A program made the translations under genes and the position numbers. Below, piece after piece: positions 27,317 to 36,181 of a stretch of DNA of 64,000 nucleotides; the first letter of the stretch is position 1, and every line of letters starts with the position of its first letter. The DNA comes from Pseudomaricurvus alkylphenolicus (GTDB lineage Bacteria > Pseudomonadota > Gammaproteobacteria > Pseudomonadales > Cellvibrionaceae), in assembly GCF_011683955.1 (NCBI RefSeq), contig NZ_JAAQPI010000002.1, positions 262,157 to 326,156 of the forward strand. The letters are read 5' to 3'. Below the pieces are notes generated by a model that searched no databases, was not told where the DNA came from, and saw only the letters and a program-made list of their open reading frames with translations.

Positions 27317-28305
27317 TGCATGAGACTCACCCTTACGATGATTTAACCCCCGACTGCATCCTCGATGCGGTCGAGGCCGAAGGCTACTTCTGTGATGGAC
27401 GTACTCTGGCCCTGAACAGCTATGAGAACCGTGTCTATCAAGTGGGCATAGAGGATGCCCAACCCCTGATCGTCAAATTTTACCGTCCCAAGCGCTGGAG
27501 CCTTGAACAAATCCAGGAGGAGCACGACTTTTGCCGGGAACTGGTTGAAGCCGACCTGCCAGTGGTTCCGCCGATGGAAGACAGCGACGGCAACACCATC
27601 CGTTTCCACAAGGACTTTATGTTTGCGCTGTTTGAGCGGCGTGGCGGGCACGCGCCAGAGCTGGACAACCTCCACAATCTGGAAGTAATGGGACGTTTCC
27701 TGGGGCGTATGCATAACATGGGCTACGAACGCCCGTTTACGCATCGACCTGCCATTGATGTGCAAAGCTATGGCATCGATAGTATGCGCTTCCTGCTGGA
27801 TGAGCACTTCATTCCTGTAGAGCTGGAGACCCCTTATCGGACTCTGTGTGATGATTTAATCGCAATTCTGCAGCAGCGTTTCGCCGAAACGCGGTATGAG
27901 GGCCTGCGTCTGCACGGCGATTGTCACCCGGGCAATATCCTGTGGCGGAATGATGCCCCCAATTTTGTAGACTTTGACGATACCCGTACTGGACCGGCGG
28001 TACAGGATCTGTGGATGCTGTTGTCTGGCGAAAGAGATCAGCAACAGGGGCAGCTGGACAAGATCCTGAAGGGTTACCGTCAGTTTTGCCCCTTCAACGG
28101 CGCAGAGCTGAATCTGGTGGAAAGTTTGCGCACACTGCGCATAATGAACTACAGCGCCTGGCTGGCCAGGCGCTGGGAGGATCCTGCGTTTCCTCACAAT
28201 TTCCCGTGGTTTAATACCCAGCGCTATTGGTCAGATCATATTTTGACACTGCGGGAACAGCTGGCTGCGCTGCAGGAACCCCCCTTACAAATGCCGTTTA
28301 TGTAG
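27316..28305 (+). CDS. srkA: Stress response kinase A (YihE/SrkA)
   Basis: 329 residues, Ser/Thr kinase of the choline-kinase-like fold. It has NSYENRVYQVG (nucleotide loop) near residue 34, LIVKFYRPKRW with the ATP Lys near 55, RLHGDCHPGNILW (catalytic loop) near 197 and VDFDDTRTGPAVQDLW (metal-binding DFD-type) near 215. In enterobacteria SrkA counters MazF-linked death and supports envelope stress responses. Start ATG overlaps the previous stop in TGATG, so it is probably co-translated. Confidence 0.92.
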   Translation: MHETHPYDDLTPDCILDAVEAEGYFCDGRTLALNSYENRVYQVGIEDAQPLIVKFYRPKRWSLEQIQEEHDFCRELVEADLPVVPPMEDSDGNTIRFHKDFMFALFERRGGHAPELDNLHNLEVMGRFLGRMHNMGYERPFTHRPAIDVQSYGIDSMRFLLDEHFIPVELETPYRTLCDDLIAILQQRFAETRYEGLRLHGDCHPGNILWRNDAPNFVDFDDTRTGPAVQDLWMLLSGERDQQQGQLDKILKGYRQFCPFNGAELNLVESLRTLRIMNYSAWLARRWEDPAFPHNFPWFNTQRYWSDHILTLREQLAALQEPPLQMPFM

Positions 28306-28322
28306 ATAGGAGCCAAAGCCTC

Positions 28323-29111
28323 ATGTCCTACGCACCAGACAGCGATACCATCTGGCAGACCATTCGCGAGGAATCCCGGCAGCAGGCAGCGGAAGAACCG
28401 ATTCTGGCCAGTTTTTTTCATGCCACCGTGCTGAATCACAGCCGCCTGGAGGATGCGCTCAGCTTCCATCTGGCCAATAAACTCGACAGCCCTGCGGCCT
28501 CGGCCATGCAGATCCGTGAAGTGGTACAGCAGGCCTTCGACAGTGACTGCGACCTTGGTGCGGCTATGCGCGCGGACCTGCTGGCCATCAAGGATCGGGA
28601 TTCTGCCTGTGACAACCTCTCTACACCGTTGCTGTTCTTCAAGGGCTTTCACGCCTTGCAGGCCTATCGCGTCGCCCACTGGCTATGGAATCACCAGCGC
28701 CGGGAACTGGCGCTGTTTCTGCAAAATCGTATCTCGGTGGAATTCGGGGTGGATATTCACCCGGCCGCGCGAATTGGTCAGGGGATTATGTTTGACCATG
28801 CCACCGGCATTGTGATTGGTGAGACCGCCGTGGTCGAAGACAATGTTTCTCTGATGCAATCGATTACACTGGGCGGCACGGGCAAGGAATCCGGAGACCG
28901 CCACCCCAAGATTCGGGCCGGAGTTATGATCGGCCCCGGCTCCAAGATCCTCGGCAATATCGAAGTCGGCGAGGGGGCCAAGGTGTGCGCGGGCAGCGTG
29001 GTCCTGAAGCCCGTTTCAGCCCATGCCGTGGTGGCTGGAGTTCCGGCCAAGGTGTTGGGACATACCAGCAGTGGCCAGCCGGCGCTGGAAATGGATCAGG
29101 GGCTCAGTTGA
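28323..29111 (+). CDS. cysE: Serine O-acetyltransferase CysE
   Basis: 262 residues. The N-terminal helical domain (about 1-140) is followed by a left-handed beta-helix of hexapeptide repeats (about 142-240: DIHPAARIGQGIMFDHATGIVIGE, ITLGGTGKESGDRHPKI, VVAGVPAKVLG). It acetylates serine with acetyl-CoA for cysteine synthesis and is usually feedback-inhibited by cysteine. AGGAG lies 10 bases before the ATG at 28323; the frame from 28227 overlaps srkA. It converges with epmA, 20 bases apart. Confidence 0.95.
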   Translation: MSYAPDSDTIWQTIREESRQQAAEEPILASFFHATVLNHSRLEDALSFHLANKLDSPAASAMQIREVVQQAFDSDCDLGAAMRADLLAIKDRDSACDNLSTPLLFFKGFHALQAYRVAHWLWNHQRRELALFLQNRISVEFGVDIHPAARIGQGIMFDHATGIVIGETAVVEDNVSLMQSITLGGTGKESGDRHPKIRAGVMIGPGSKILGNIEVGEGAKVCAGSVVLKPVSAHAVVAGVPAKVLGHTSSGQPALEMDQGLS

Positions 29112-29131
29112 TCGGAGCTCTCCGAGCGAGC

Positions 29132-30088
29132 TTAAATCCGCTCGAAAGCAAACGCCAGCGAGCGACGAATATCGTCGCAGTCGCTGCTGAGCATTAGCAA
29201 TCGATCCACGCCCAACGCAACCCCGGCGCAGTCTGGCAGGCCGGAATTGAGGGCCTGCACCAGTTTTTCATCGCTGCGATAAAGCGGTAACCCCAGACGC
29301 TTGCGCTGCTCGATGTCGCGGCAGAAGCGGCTCGCCTGTTCCTCTGCGTCTGTGAGCTCAAAGTAGCCATTGGCCAACTCCACACCTCGAACATAGGCCT
29401 CAAACCGTTTTGCCACAGACTGTCCCTGCTCGTCGGGCTGCACCCGAGCCAGAGCGGCCTGGGTTTCCGGAAAGTCATAGACGAAAACCAATCCCTCGCC
29501 CATGGCCGGTTCGATGACGTGGGTCATAAGAAGATCAAGCCATACATCCCGGTCATTATCTTGCCAATCTGCATCGATGTGTTGCCTGGCTAACATACTC
29601 AGCTGCTCAGCGTCAGCTTTATGAGGATCGATGCCCAGGTGTCGTTCGAACAGATCCCGATAGCTGCAGCGGCTGATACCGGAGGGCGCACAAAACCGCA
29701 CGATAAGCGCTTCCACCTCATCCATCAGCTGTTGATCGTCCCACCCAAGCCGATACCACTCCAGCATCGTGAATTCGGGGTTGTGACGTCGCCCCGCCTC
29801 CCCATTACGAAAGGCTTTGCCGAGACTGTATATATCGCCACTACCGGCAGCAAGTAGCCGCTTGAGGAAAAATTCCGGCGAAGATTGCAGGTACAACAAC
29901 TCACCGCAAACACTGGCAGAGATACTGTCAATATGTGGATCGGTGGCGGCAGCCCGCGCCAACAGGGGCACTTCAACTTCCAGAACCCGTCGCTCGGCAA
30001 AAAAAGTGCGTAGCTGGGCATATAGCTGCGCACGTGCGCGCAGTAGAGGCATATCCGCGGACGGCTGCCAGTCAGGCGTAGTCATCAT
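29132..30088 (-). CDS. epmA: EF-P--(R)-beta-lysine ligase EpmA (PoxA/GenX)
   Basis: 318 residues, a truncated class II lysyl-tRNA synthetase paralogue without the anticodon-binding domain. Motif 2 region AFRNGEAGRRHNPEFTMLEWYR is near residue 90; motif 3 ALGVDRLLML is near 295. It attaches (R)-beta-lysine to Lys34 of EF-P. Two adjacent ATG codons (30088, 30085) could start it. It lies 115 bases downstream of efp on the same strand. Confidence 0.95.
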   Translation of the reverse strand: MMTTPDWQPSADMPLLRARAQLYAQLRTFFAERRVLEVEVPLLARAAATDPHIDSISASVCGELLYLQSSPEFFLKRLLAAGSGDIYSLGKAFRNGEAGRRHNPEFTMLEWYRLGWDDQQLMDEVEALIVRFCAPSGISRCSYRDLFERHLGIDPHKADAEQLSMLARQHIDADWQDNDRDVWLDLLMTHVIEPAMGEGLVFVYDFPETQAALARVQPDEQGQSVAKRFEAYVRGVELANGYFELTDAEEQASRFCRDIEQRKRLGLPLYRSDEKLVQALNSGLPDCAGVALGVDRLLMLSSDCDDIRRSLAFAFERI

Positions 30089-30203
30089 GGTAGAGAGCTT
30101 TGTAAAAAGGGGTATTGATAAGGACTTTGAATGACTGCCGTGGCGATTGTGTGCCGTGGCCGCAGGGCCGAGGCGGTCGGATGCCGCTCAGCCCCGACAG
30201 AAT

Positions 30204-30773
30204 TCAGTCTTTGGCGCGACCGAGGTATTCGCCAGTACGAGTGTCCACACGAACCACTTCACCCTCGGACAGAAACAGGGGAACCTTGACCACGGCGCCG
30301 GTAGAGAGAGTCGCCGGCTTGGTACCGCCCTGGGCGGTATCACCTTTGAGACCCGGATCGGTCTGAACGATCTCCAGCTCCACGTGGTTGGGAGGGGTCA
30401 CCGCCAGTGGAGAACCGTTATACAAAGTCACAACAACGGTGTCCTGTTCCTTCAGCCACTTGGCAGAATCTCCTACCGCTTTGGCGTCTGCCTGGTGCTG
30501 CTCAAAAGTGTTGGGCTCCATAAAGTGCCAGAATTCACCGTCGGTGTAGAGGTACTCCATGTCATGATCCATGACATCCGCTGCCTCCAGAGACTCACCG
30601 GACTTGAAGGTGCGCTCCCACACACGACCCGTGGTGAGGTTGCGCAGCTTGACGCGGTTGAAGGCCTGGCCCTTGCCTGGCTTTACAAATTCGTTGTCCA
30701 GAATGGCACAGGGTTCGCCGTCGAGCATGACCTTCATGCCGCTGCGAAATTCATTGGTGGAGTAGCTACCCAT
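30204..30773 (-). CDS. efp: Elongation factor P
   Basis: 189 residues. Three beta-barrel domains; the modified Lys34 is present in [11 protein letters not shown] binds beside the P-site tRNA and relieves stalling at polyproline. GAGAGA precedes the ATG at 30773; longer frames run into the promoter region. The same block holds both modification genes, epmA and epmB; the hydroxylase gene epmC is not seen. Confidence 0.97.
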   Translation of the reverse strand: MGSYSTNEFRSGMKVMLDGEPCAILDNEFVKPGKGQAFNRVKLRNLTTGRVWERTFKSGESLEAADVMDHDMEYLYTDGEFWHFMEPNTFEQHQADAKAVGDSAKWLKEQDTVVVTLYNGSPLAVTPPNHVELEIVQTDPGLKGDTAQGGTKPATLSTGAVVKVPLFLSEGEVVRVDTRTGEYLGRAKD

Positions 30774-30905
30774 TGTATCTCTCGCTTGTTTAACCGTAAT
30801 CGTAAAGCGCGGCATTATACAGCAGCCATTGCACGAAGATAACTCCATGCCTGTGGAGACTGATACAATAAACTCTTTTTACCCCGCTTTGGATAGCCCA
30901 CCCCT

Positions 30906-31913
30906 ATGACCGCGAACCTGCAACCCATCGCTGTGCATACGCCCGCCAGCTGGCAACAAGAGCTTGCCGATATGATTCGCGACCCTGCCGAATTGCTTCA
31001 CCTGCTGGAGTTACCCAAGCGCTGGCTGCCTGGGGCACAGGCGGCCGCGGAATTGTTTGACCTGCGGGTGCCCCGACCATTCGCGGCACGGATGGAAAAG
31101 GGCAATATCAATGATCCGTTGCTAAAGCAGGTCCTGCCGGTTACCGAAGAACATGTGCTCACCCCGGGCTATAGCGCTGACCCCCTGGCGGAACAAGACA
31201 GTAATCCCCAAAGCGGTCTGATCCATAAGTACCATGGCCGGGTGCTATTGGTTATCGCCCCGAGCTGCGCCGTTAACTGCCGCTATTGTTTCCGTCGCCA
31301 TTTCCCCTACGCAGACAACAACCCCGGCAGACACCAATGGCAAACGGTGCTGGATACCATTCGCAGGGACAAGAGTATCCGCGAAGTGATTTTCAGCGGC
31401 GGAGACCCTCTGATGTGTGGAGACCGCCAGCTGGCCGAATTGGTCAATGAACTGACCAATATCCCCCACATCAAACGGTTGCGGGTGCATTCCCGCCTGC
31501 CGGTGGTGATTCCACAGCGAATAACTGACGACAGCCTGAACTGGCTCACCGCTTTGCCCTCGGTGATGGTCCTGCACATCAACCATCCCAACGAAATCGA
31601 TGAGCAGCTGCGCCAGACCATTGAACGCCTCAGAGACGCCGGCGTTTGGGTCCTCAATCAGTCGGTTCTCCTCAAAGGCGTCAACGATTGCGCTGAAACA
31701 CTGGCAAGACTCAGTGAACGGCTGTTTGACTGTGGCGTTCAACCCTACTATCTGCACCTGCTGGACCGGGTTCAGGGTGCTGCTCACTTCGCCGTAGATG
31801 ACACCGATGCAAGAGCGCTTTACCAAACCCTACAGACTCGATTGCCCGGGTTCTTAGTCCCCAAACTGGCCAGAGAAGAGCCTGGAGCTGCGGCAAAAAC
31901 CTTGATCCTGTAA
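30906..31913 (+). CDS. epmB: EF-P beta-lysylation protein EpmB (lysine 2,3-aminomutase-like)
   Basis: 335 residues, radical SAM enzyme. Cluster motif CAVNCRYCFRRHFPY is near residue 119, and PLP-binding and substrate elements include FSGGDPLM near 165. It isomerises L-lysine to (R)-beta-lysine for EpmA. It is divergent from efp with a 132-base shared region, the standard arrangement. Confidence 0.95.
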   Translation: MTANLQPIAVHTPASWQQELADMIRDPAELLHLLELPKRWLPGAQAAAELFDLRVPRPFAARMEKGNINDPLLKQVLPVTEEHVLTPGYSADPLAEQDSNPQSGLIHKYHGRVLLVIAPSCAVNCRYCFRRHFPYADNNPGRHQWQTVLDTIRRDKSIREVIFSGGDPLMCGDRQLAELVNELTNIPHIKRLRVHSRLPVVIPQRITDDSLNWLTALPSVMVLHINHPNEIDEQLRQTIERLRDAGVWVLNQSVLLKGVNDCAETLARLSERLFDCGVQPYYLHLLDRVQGAAHFAVDDTDARALYQTLQTRLPGFLVPKLAREEPGAAAKTLIL

Positions 31914-32122
31914 TACCCTTTATCCTGTAATAGTCGGAATACCGACATTCCAGGGAGCATCTGACACCAATATCCGCCTAGAATCAGAGCAAACCTGCTT
32001 GCGACAATCGCAATGATTGAGGAGGATATCTGGCCACTGGCGCCCGGAAGGTGTACAAAGTTACTATTAATTTTACTGTTCTCGATATTTGAGATCATGG
32101 AAGATAGAGCTACATTACTGCA

Positions 32123-33904
32123 ATGAATCAGGATACTGCGCTGCTGACGTTGGTCAATCGGTTGCGCTTACCGCCACAAGACCAAGCCAAACTCGCTTTT
32201 TGCGACAGTGCGCGCGCCGCCAAAGTCGCGGATTGGGCGCATCAGCTGCCGGCCACCCGGATCAGCCACACCAGTGTGCTTCTTTACCAGGCGCTGCCTG
32301 AAATCTCGCGTCTGGACACCTCCGCGTCAAATCGCTTACAGATGCTGGAGCACCTGCGGCCCTATGTACAGCAATGCATTCAGGGGCTGGCCAAGAATTT
32401 CCTCAATAAACCGCTGATATTGCCCCAGGCCGCGCGCAAGACGGCGGTGATTGCGCAAGCGCTGCAGAAGCACATGAGCAATGGCTACTGTCTGGTGGCA
32501 AAGACATTGGTACAGCAGCACACCGATGGCAAATTCAAGGCGGATCAATTGGAGATATTGAGCCTCGCCATACACAGGGCTATTACAGGTATGGGATTGC
32601 AGTTATTGCGTAACGCCCAGATCTATACCCCGGTATCGAATCAGCTGTGGCAGGAAGTCCACGCCCTCTATGGCTTGGCTGAACACCTGCAATTGTTGAA
32701 GAAATCGTGCGTCGATCCACTGTTGAAACTCAATCGCGCCTGTACCATCGAACAGGCCTATTTCAGAATTCTCCTGCTCGCCTGCTCCCGCCCCAACCAA
32801 TTGCGCCAGAATGAAGTAGGCATTTTGTACGACACCCTGGAGGATTGGGCACGGATGGTGCACTTCACCGATTTGAATGGCAACGAACGCAATCTGTTCG
32901 TTGTGGATTTGGACAGCGCCAGTGCACCGATCTACAAGAATACTGCCGATCCCGACAGAAACCTGCGTGAAATGGATGTTCAGCCACTGCTGGAATCCAT
33001 TCACAAGCAGCAGGAGCACGGAGATCAAAGCCAGATCATCGCTATCCCCTTGGCTATCGCCGATCACCTGATCAACCACCTCACCACCTCCTGGGGTGAG
33101 CTGCACCAGCGTCAACATCCTCGCCGCGCCGCTCAGGCACAACTGGAAGTGGCTGTGGGCCTGACCAGCATTCATTACCATTTGGCGGGGCAGGTCGAGT
33201 TTCAGGAGTTTCTGAAATTGGGGGGGCGCAGAGGCAGCGGCAGCCAATTTGAAAGCATGCAACTGTCTTCCGAGTACGATCCCTGGTCGGAAGCCACCGA
33301 TGCCGGTATGAATACCAAGGCGGGTATCGGCAAGGAACTCAACTATGAAGGGGTGCCAGCCCCCGCCACCAAACAACACGCTTCTCTGCCGATTTACCCG
33401 GTCCATACTATTGACGCCAGCAGCGGCGGTTATTGCCTGGACTGGCGCGATGAAGTGCCGCCCCAAGCCAAGGCCGGAGAGCTGGTCGGCCTTCGCGAGC
33501 CTGGTCGCCGATATTGGAATATCGGCGTCATCCGCTGGCTCAAGCAAAGCAAAGGGGCATCCCAGCTGGGGATACAGGTGTTGGCTCCCCAGGCCAGAGC
33601 CGTGGCGGCCAAGCAACTGCAGAAGGTGGGCAATGACAACGTCTACATGCGGGCGTTGCTTATTCCCCCAAGCAGTACGGATGCTAACCAGCTGGCAGGG
33701 ATTGTTACGGCTGCACACCCCTTCCGGGCCAACAACAAGGTCAAATTGAACGAATATGGTTCCGTTTCCAACGCGTTTTTGACTGAGTTGCGCTACGCCA
33801 CAGGATGCATGAGCCTGTTCAGCTTCCGCCGCCTGGAGTCGCCACAGAGTATCGCAGAGAGTGATGAGCCATCACCGGATCAGGGTTTTGACTCGCAGTG
33901 GTAG
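32123..33904 (+). CDS. FimW-like cyclic-di-GMP receptor (PilZ-like C-terminus)
   Basis: 593 residues, cytoplasmic. The N-terminal 370 residues are helical and unlike known enzymes. The C-terminal part (about 425-520) resembles a PilZ-type beta-barrel: YPVHTIDASSGGYCLDWRDEVPPQAKAGELVGLRE and WNIGVIRWL. The arrangement next to fimX and serB matches Pseudomonas PA4958-PA4959-PA4960, where FimW binds c-di-GMP and marks the attached pole to promote type IV pili. The function is transferred by synteny and overall likeness; the canonical RxxxR motif is not obvious. Confidence 0.75.
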   Translation: MNQDTALLTLVNRLRLPPQDQAKLAFCDSARAAKVADWAHQLPATRISHTSVLLYQALPEISRLDTSASNRLQMLEHLRPYVQQCIQGLAKNFLNKPLILPQAARKTAVIAQALQKHMSNGYCLVAKTLVQQHTDGKFKADQLEILSLAIHRAITGMGLQLLRNAQIYTPVSNQLWQEVHALYGLAEHLQLLKKSCVDPLLKLNRACTIEQAYFRILLLACSRPNQLRQNEVGILYDTLEDWARMVHFTDLNGNERNLFVVDLDSASAPIYKNTADPDRNLREMDVQPLLESIHKQQEHGDQSQIIAIPLAIADHLINHLTTSWGELHQRQHPRRAAQAQLEVAVGLTSIHYHLAGQVEFQEFLKLGGRRGSGSQFESMQLSSEYDPWSEATDAGMNTKAGIGKELNYEGVPAPATKQHASLPIYPVHTIDASSGGYCLDWRDEVPPQAKAGELVGLREPGRRYWNIGVIRWLKQSKGASQLGIQVLAPQARAVAAKQLQKVGNDNVYMRALLIPPSSTDANQLAGIVTAAHPFRANNKVKLNEYGSVSNAFLTELRYATGCMSLFSFRRLESPQSIAESDEPSPDQGFDSQW

Positions 33905-34063
33905 GGCAATCTGTAACCAGTAGAAGAAAAGCACGCCACAGGCCGTGCCAATAGCCTATGCTTGTGGTTGTGGCAATTAATTTTTCGCGTATCCTGTGCA
34001 TCGAACCGGAACATCTCCTGGCCATAAACGACACCAGGGCAAACAGGGAATAGCAATTGCGGT

Positions 34064-36160
34064 ATGAGTGCTAACGAAACCATTCGTCTCCTGATCCTCA
34101 ACGACTCTCGCGCCGAGGTCGAGCGCCTGATCAGTATGCTCAACAATGCCGGGCACCCCACCCGCGCCCAGCATGTCGAAAGCGAAGAGGCGCTCACCAA
34201 GCTGCTGCAGGAGCAACCCTGGGAGCTCATGATTGCCGATATGGCCAGTTCGGAACCGCCACCCGGTACCGCCGCGCGCCAGATCAAACGTCTCAATAAA
34301 GATGTTCCCCTGATTCTGGTTACGGAAGACGAAGACCGTCAGCAAGTGGTTGAGGGCCTGAAAATGGGCGCCACCGATGTCGTCCAGCTGGACCAGGACC
34401 AACACCTGTTACTGGTAATCCAGCGCGAATTACACAATCGCGAACAGAGACACCAGAAACGCCAGGCGGACCGCCGCCTCAAAGAAGTGGAGCGCCGCAA
34501 CCAGCAGTTGCTCGACAGCTCCCGTGACGCCATTGCCTACGTGCAGGATGGTATGTACCTCTATGCCAACCAGTCCTTTGCCGAACGATTCGGTTATGCG
34601 GAACGCGACGATATCGAGTGCATGCCGGTTATCGACATGATTGCCGACAACAGCCAGGAAGAGGTCAAACAGTTTCTCAAGGACTTCACCCTCAAAGGCG
34701 ATGAAGCGGAAAGTTGCCAGCTCAGCTTCCACGGTTTGCGTGAAGACGGTTCCCCCTGCAAACTCAACGTCGATGTAGCTAATGCGATATACGACGAAGA
34801 ATCCTGTGTCCAGTTCCTGATCCCGGCGCAGTCGGCCGATAACGAGGAACTGCAGGCTGAACTGCAGAAGATCAAGGACCAGGACCTGGTCACCGGTCTC
34901 TACAATCGGCAATATCTGGTGGAACAACTGGAGATCGAGGCCAATAATGCGGTCGACAATGAAACCACCAGCTGCCTGCTTTATATTGAAATCGACAACT
35001 TCGCGGAGAATGTTCAGCCGCAAATGGGCATCGCCGGCTCCGATGTGGTTCTTGGGGATGTAGCGGCTTTTGTTAAGCAGCGAACCCAGTCCCACGAAAC
35101 CCTGGCCCGTTTTGGCGATGACGCCTTTATGCTATTGGCTCCCCAGCAGAGTGCTGACGATAGCCTGGAACGGGCTCAACAGCTGGTTGGCGACCTTGAG
35201 CAGCACATTGTTGATGTCGAAGGCAAGACCGTACAGCTGACGGTCACCATCGGTATTGCCCTGATCAACGAGACCTCCAGTAACACAGAAACCGCCATAG
35301 ACCACGCTCTGCGAGCCGTGGAGATTTATCGCGAAAACAACGAAGGGGCCGGCAGTGGCGTTCAACTGTTTGAACCCGAGCTGCCAGAGGGTGCCGTTGA
35401 CGAAAGCGAAATGCATCGGTTGTTACAGCACGCACTGGACAACAACCGCTTCCAGCTGCTGTTCCAGCCCATAATCAGCTTGCGCGGGGCCGAAGACGAG
35501 CTCTATGAGATTCTCCTGCGGATGCAGGACGAAGAGAATGAACTGATCTCACCGGCTGAATTTATGGATATGGCCAATCAGATCGGTGCCACCACCAAGA
35601 TAGACCGCTGGGTGGTATTGGAAGCCATCAAGATGCTGGCGGAACACCGTGGCAATGGCCATAAAACGCGCGCAATTATCAACCTGAGTCGCCAGTCCCT
35701 CTGCGATGAGACCCTGGTACCCTGGCTCAGCGTCGCCTTTAAGGCTGCCAAATTACCCACCGACGCCATTGTTTTCCAGGTGGACGAGGTGGATGTCACC
35801 AACCATTTGACCTCTGCCAAGAGCTTTTTCGAGTCTCTCAAGGAAATCCGCAGCTTCTCCTCCATCAGTAACTTTGGCTGCTCGCTAAACCCCTTTAACA
35901 CTCTGCAGCACGCTCCGGCGGATTACGTTAAAGTGCATGGTTCTTTTACGTTGGACATCCAGAACAACAACGAGAGCCCCGAAACCCTTAGCAATCTGAT
36001 CAAGCAGCTGCTGGAAGCCAATAAGATTTCCATCGTGCCCTTCGTGGAAAACGCCAGCGTACTGTCTGTGCTATGGCAGACTGGCGTGCACTATATTCAG
36101 GGGCACTATCTCCAGGCCCCTACCGCCTCCATGGACTACGATTTCACCATGGAGGGGTAG
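34064..36160 (+). CDS. fimX: FimX-like REC-PAS-GGDEF-EAL protein
   Basis: 698 residues. Receiver-like domain about 8-125; PAS about 140-260; degenerate GGDEF about 275-430, with FGDDAF in place of GGDEF; EAL about 445-690, with YEILLR in place of the EAL motif. As in P. aeruginosa FimX, loss of both catalytic signatures suggests a c-di-GMP-binding effector that promotes type IV pilus assembly at one pole. Preceded by the fimW-like gene and convergent with serB (10 bases between stops), the same order as in Pseudomonas. Confidence 0.85.
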   Translation: MSANETIRLLILNDSRAEVERLISMLNNAGHPTRAQHVESEEALTKLLQEQPWELMIADMASSEPPPGTAARQIKRLNKDVPLILVTEDEDRQQVVEGLKMGATDVVQLDQDQHLLLVIQRELHNREQRHQKRQADRRLKEVERRNQQLLDSSRDAIAYVQDGMYLYANQSFAERFGYAERDDIECMPVIDMIADNSQEEVKQFLKDFTLKGDEAESCQLSFHGLREDGSPCKLNVDVANAIYDEESCVQFLIPAQSADNEELQAELQKIKDQDLVTGLYNRQYLVEQLEIEANNAVDNETTSCLLYIEIDNFAENVQPQMGIAGSDVVLGDVAAFVKQRTQSHETLARFGDDAFMLLAPQQSADDSLERAQQLVGDLEQHIVDVEGKTVQLTVTIGIALINETSSNTETAIDHALRAVEIYRENNEGAGSGVQLFEPELPEGAVDESEMHRLLQHALDNNRFQLLFQPIISLRGAEDELYEILLRMQDEENELISPAEFMDMANQIGATTKIDRWVVLEAIKMLAEHRGNGHKTRAIINLSRQSLCDETLVPWLSVAFKAAKLPTDAIVFQVDEVDVTNHLTSAKSFFESLKEIRSFSSISNFGCSLNPFNTLQHAPADYVKVHGSFTLDIQNNNESPETLSNLIKQLLEANKISIVPFVENASVLSVLWQTGVHYIQGHYLQAPTASMDYDFTMEG

Positions 36161-36163
36161 AAT

Positions 36164-36181
36164 ACAGCCTCTAGAGGCTGT
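36164..36181. terminator. 18-bp perfect palindrome at the fimX/serB junction
   Basis: ACAGCCTCTAGAGGCTGT is fully self-complementary and contains the serB stop codon (36171-36173). It lies 3 bases after the fimX stop. It may act as a bidirectional terminator or RNA 3'-end stabiliser, although no T-tract flanks it. Confidence 0.4.

Noticed and set aside
31933-31946. Short hairpin GTCGG-AATA-CCGAC after epmB
   Set aside because: Only 5 bp and no T-tract; too weak to call as a terminator.
32603-33718. 371-residue frame on - inside the fimW-like gene
   Set aside because: Antisense shadow; the + frame has the PilZ-like region and Pseudomonas-like neighbours.
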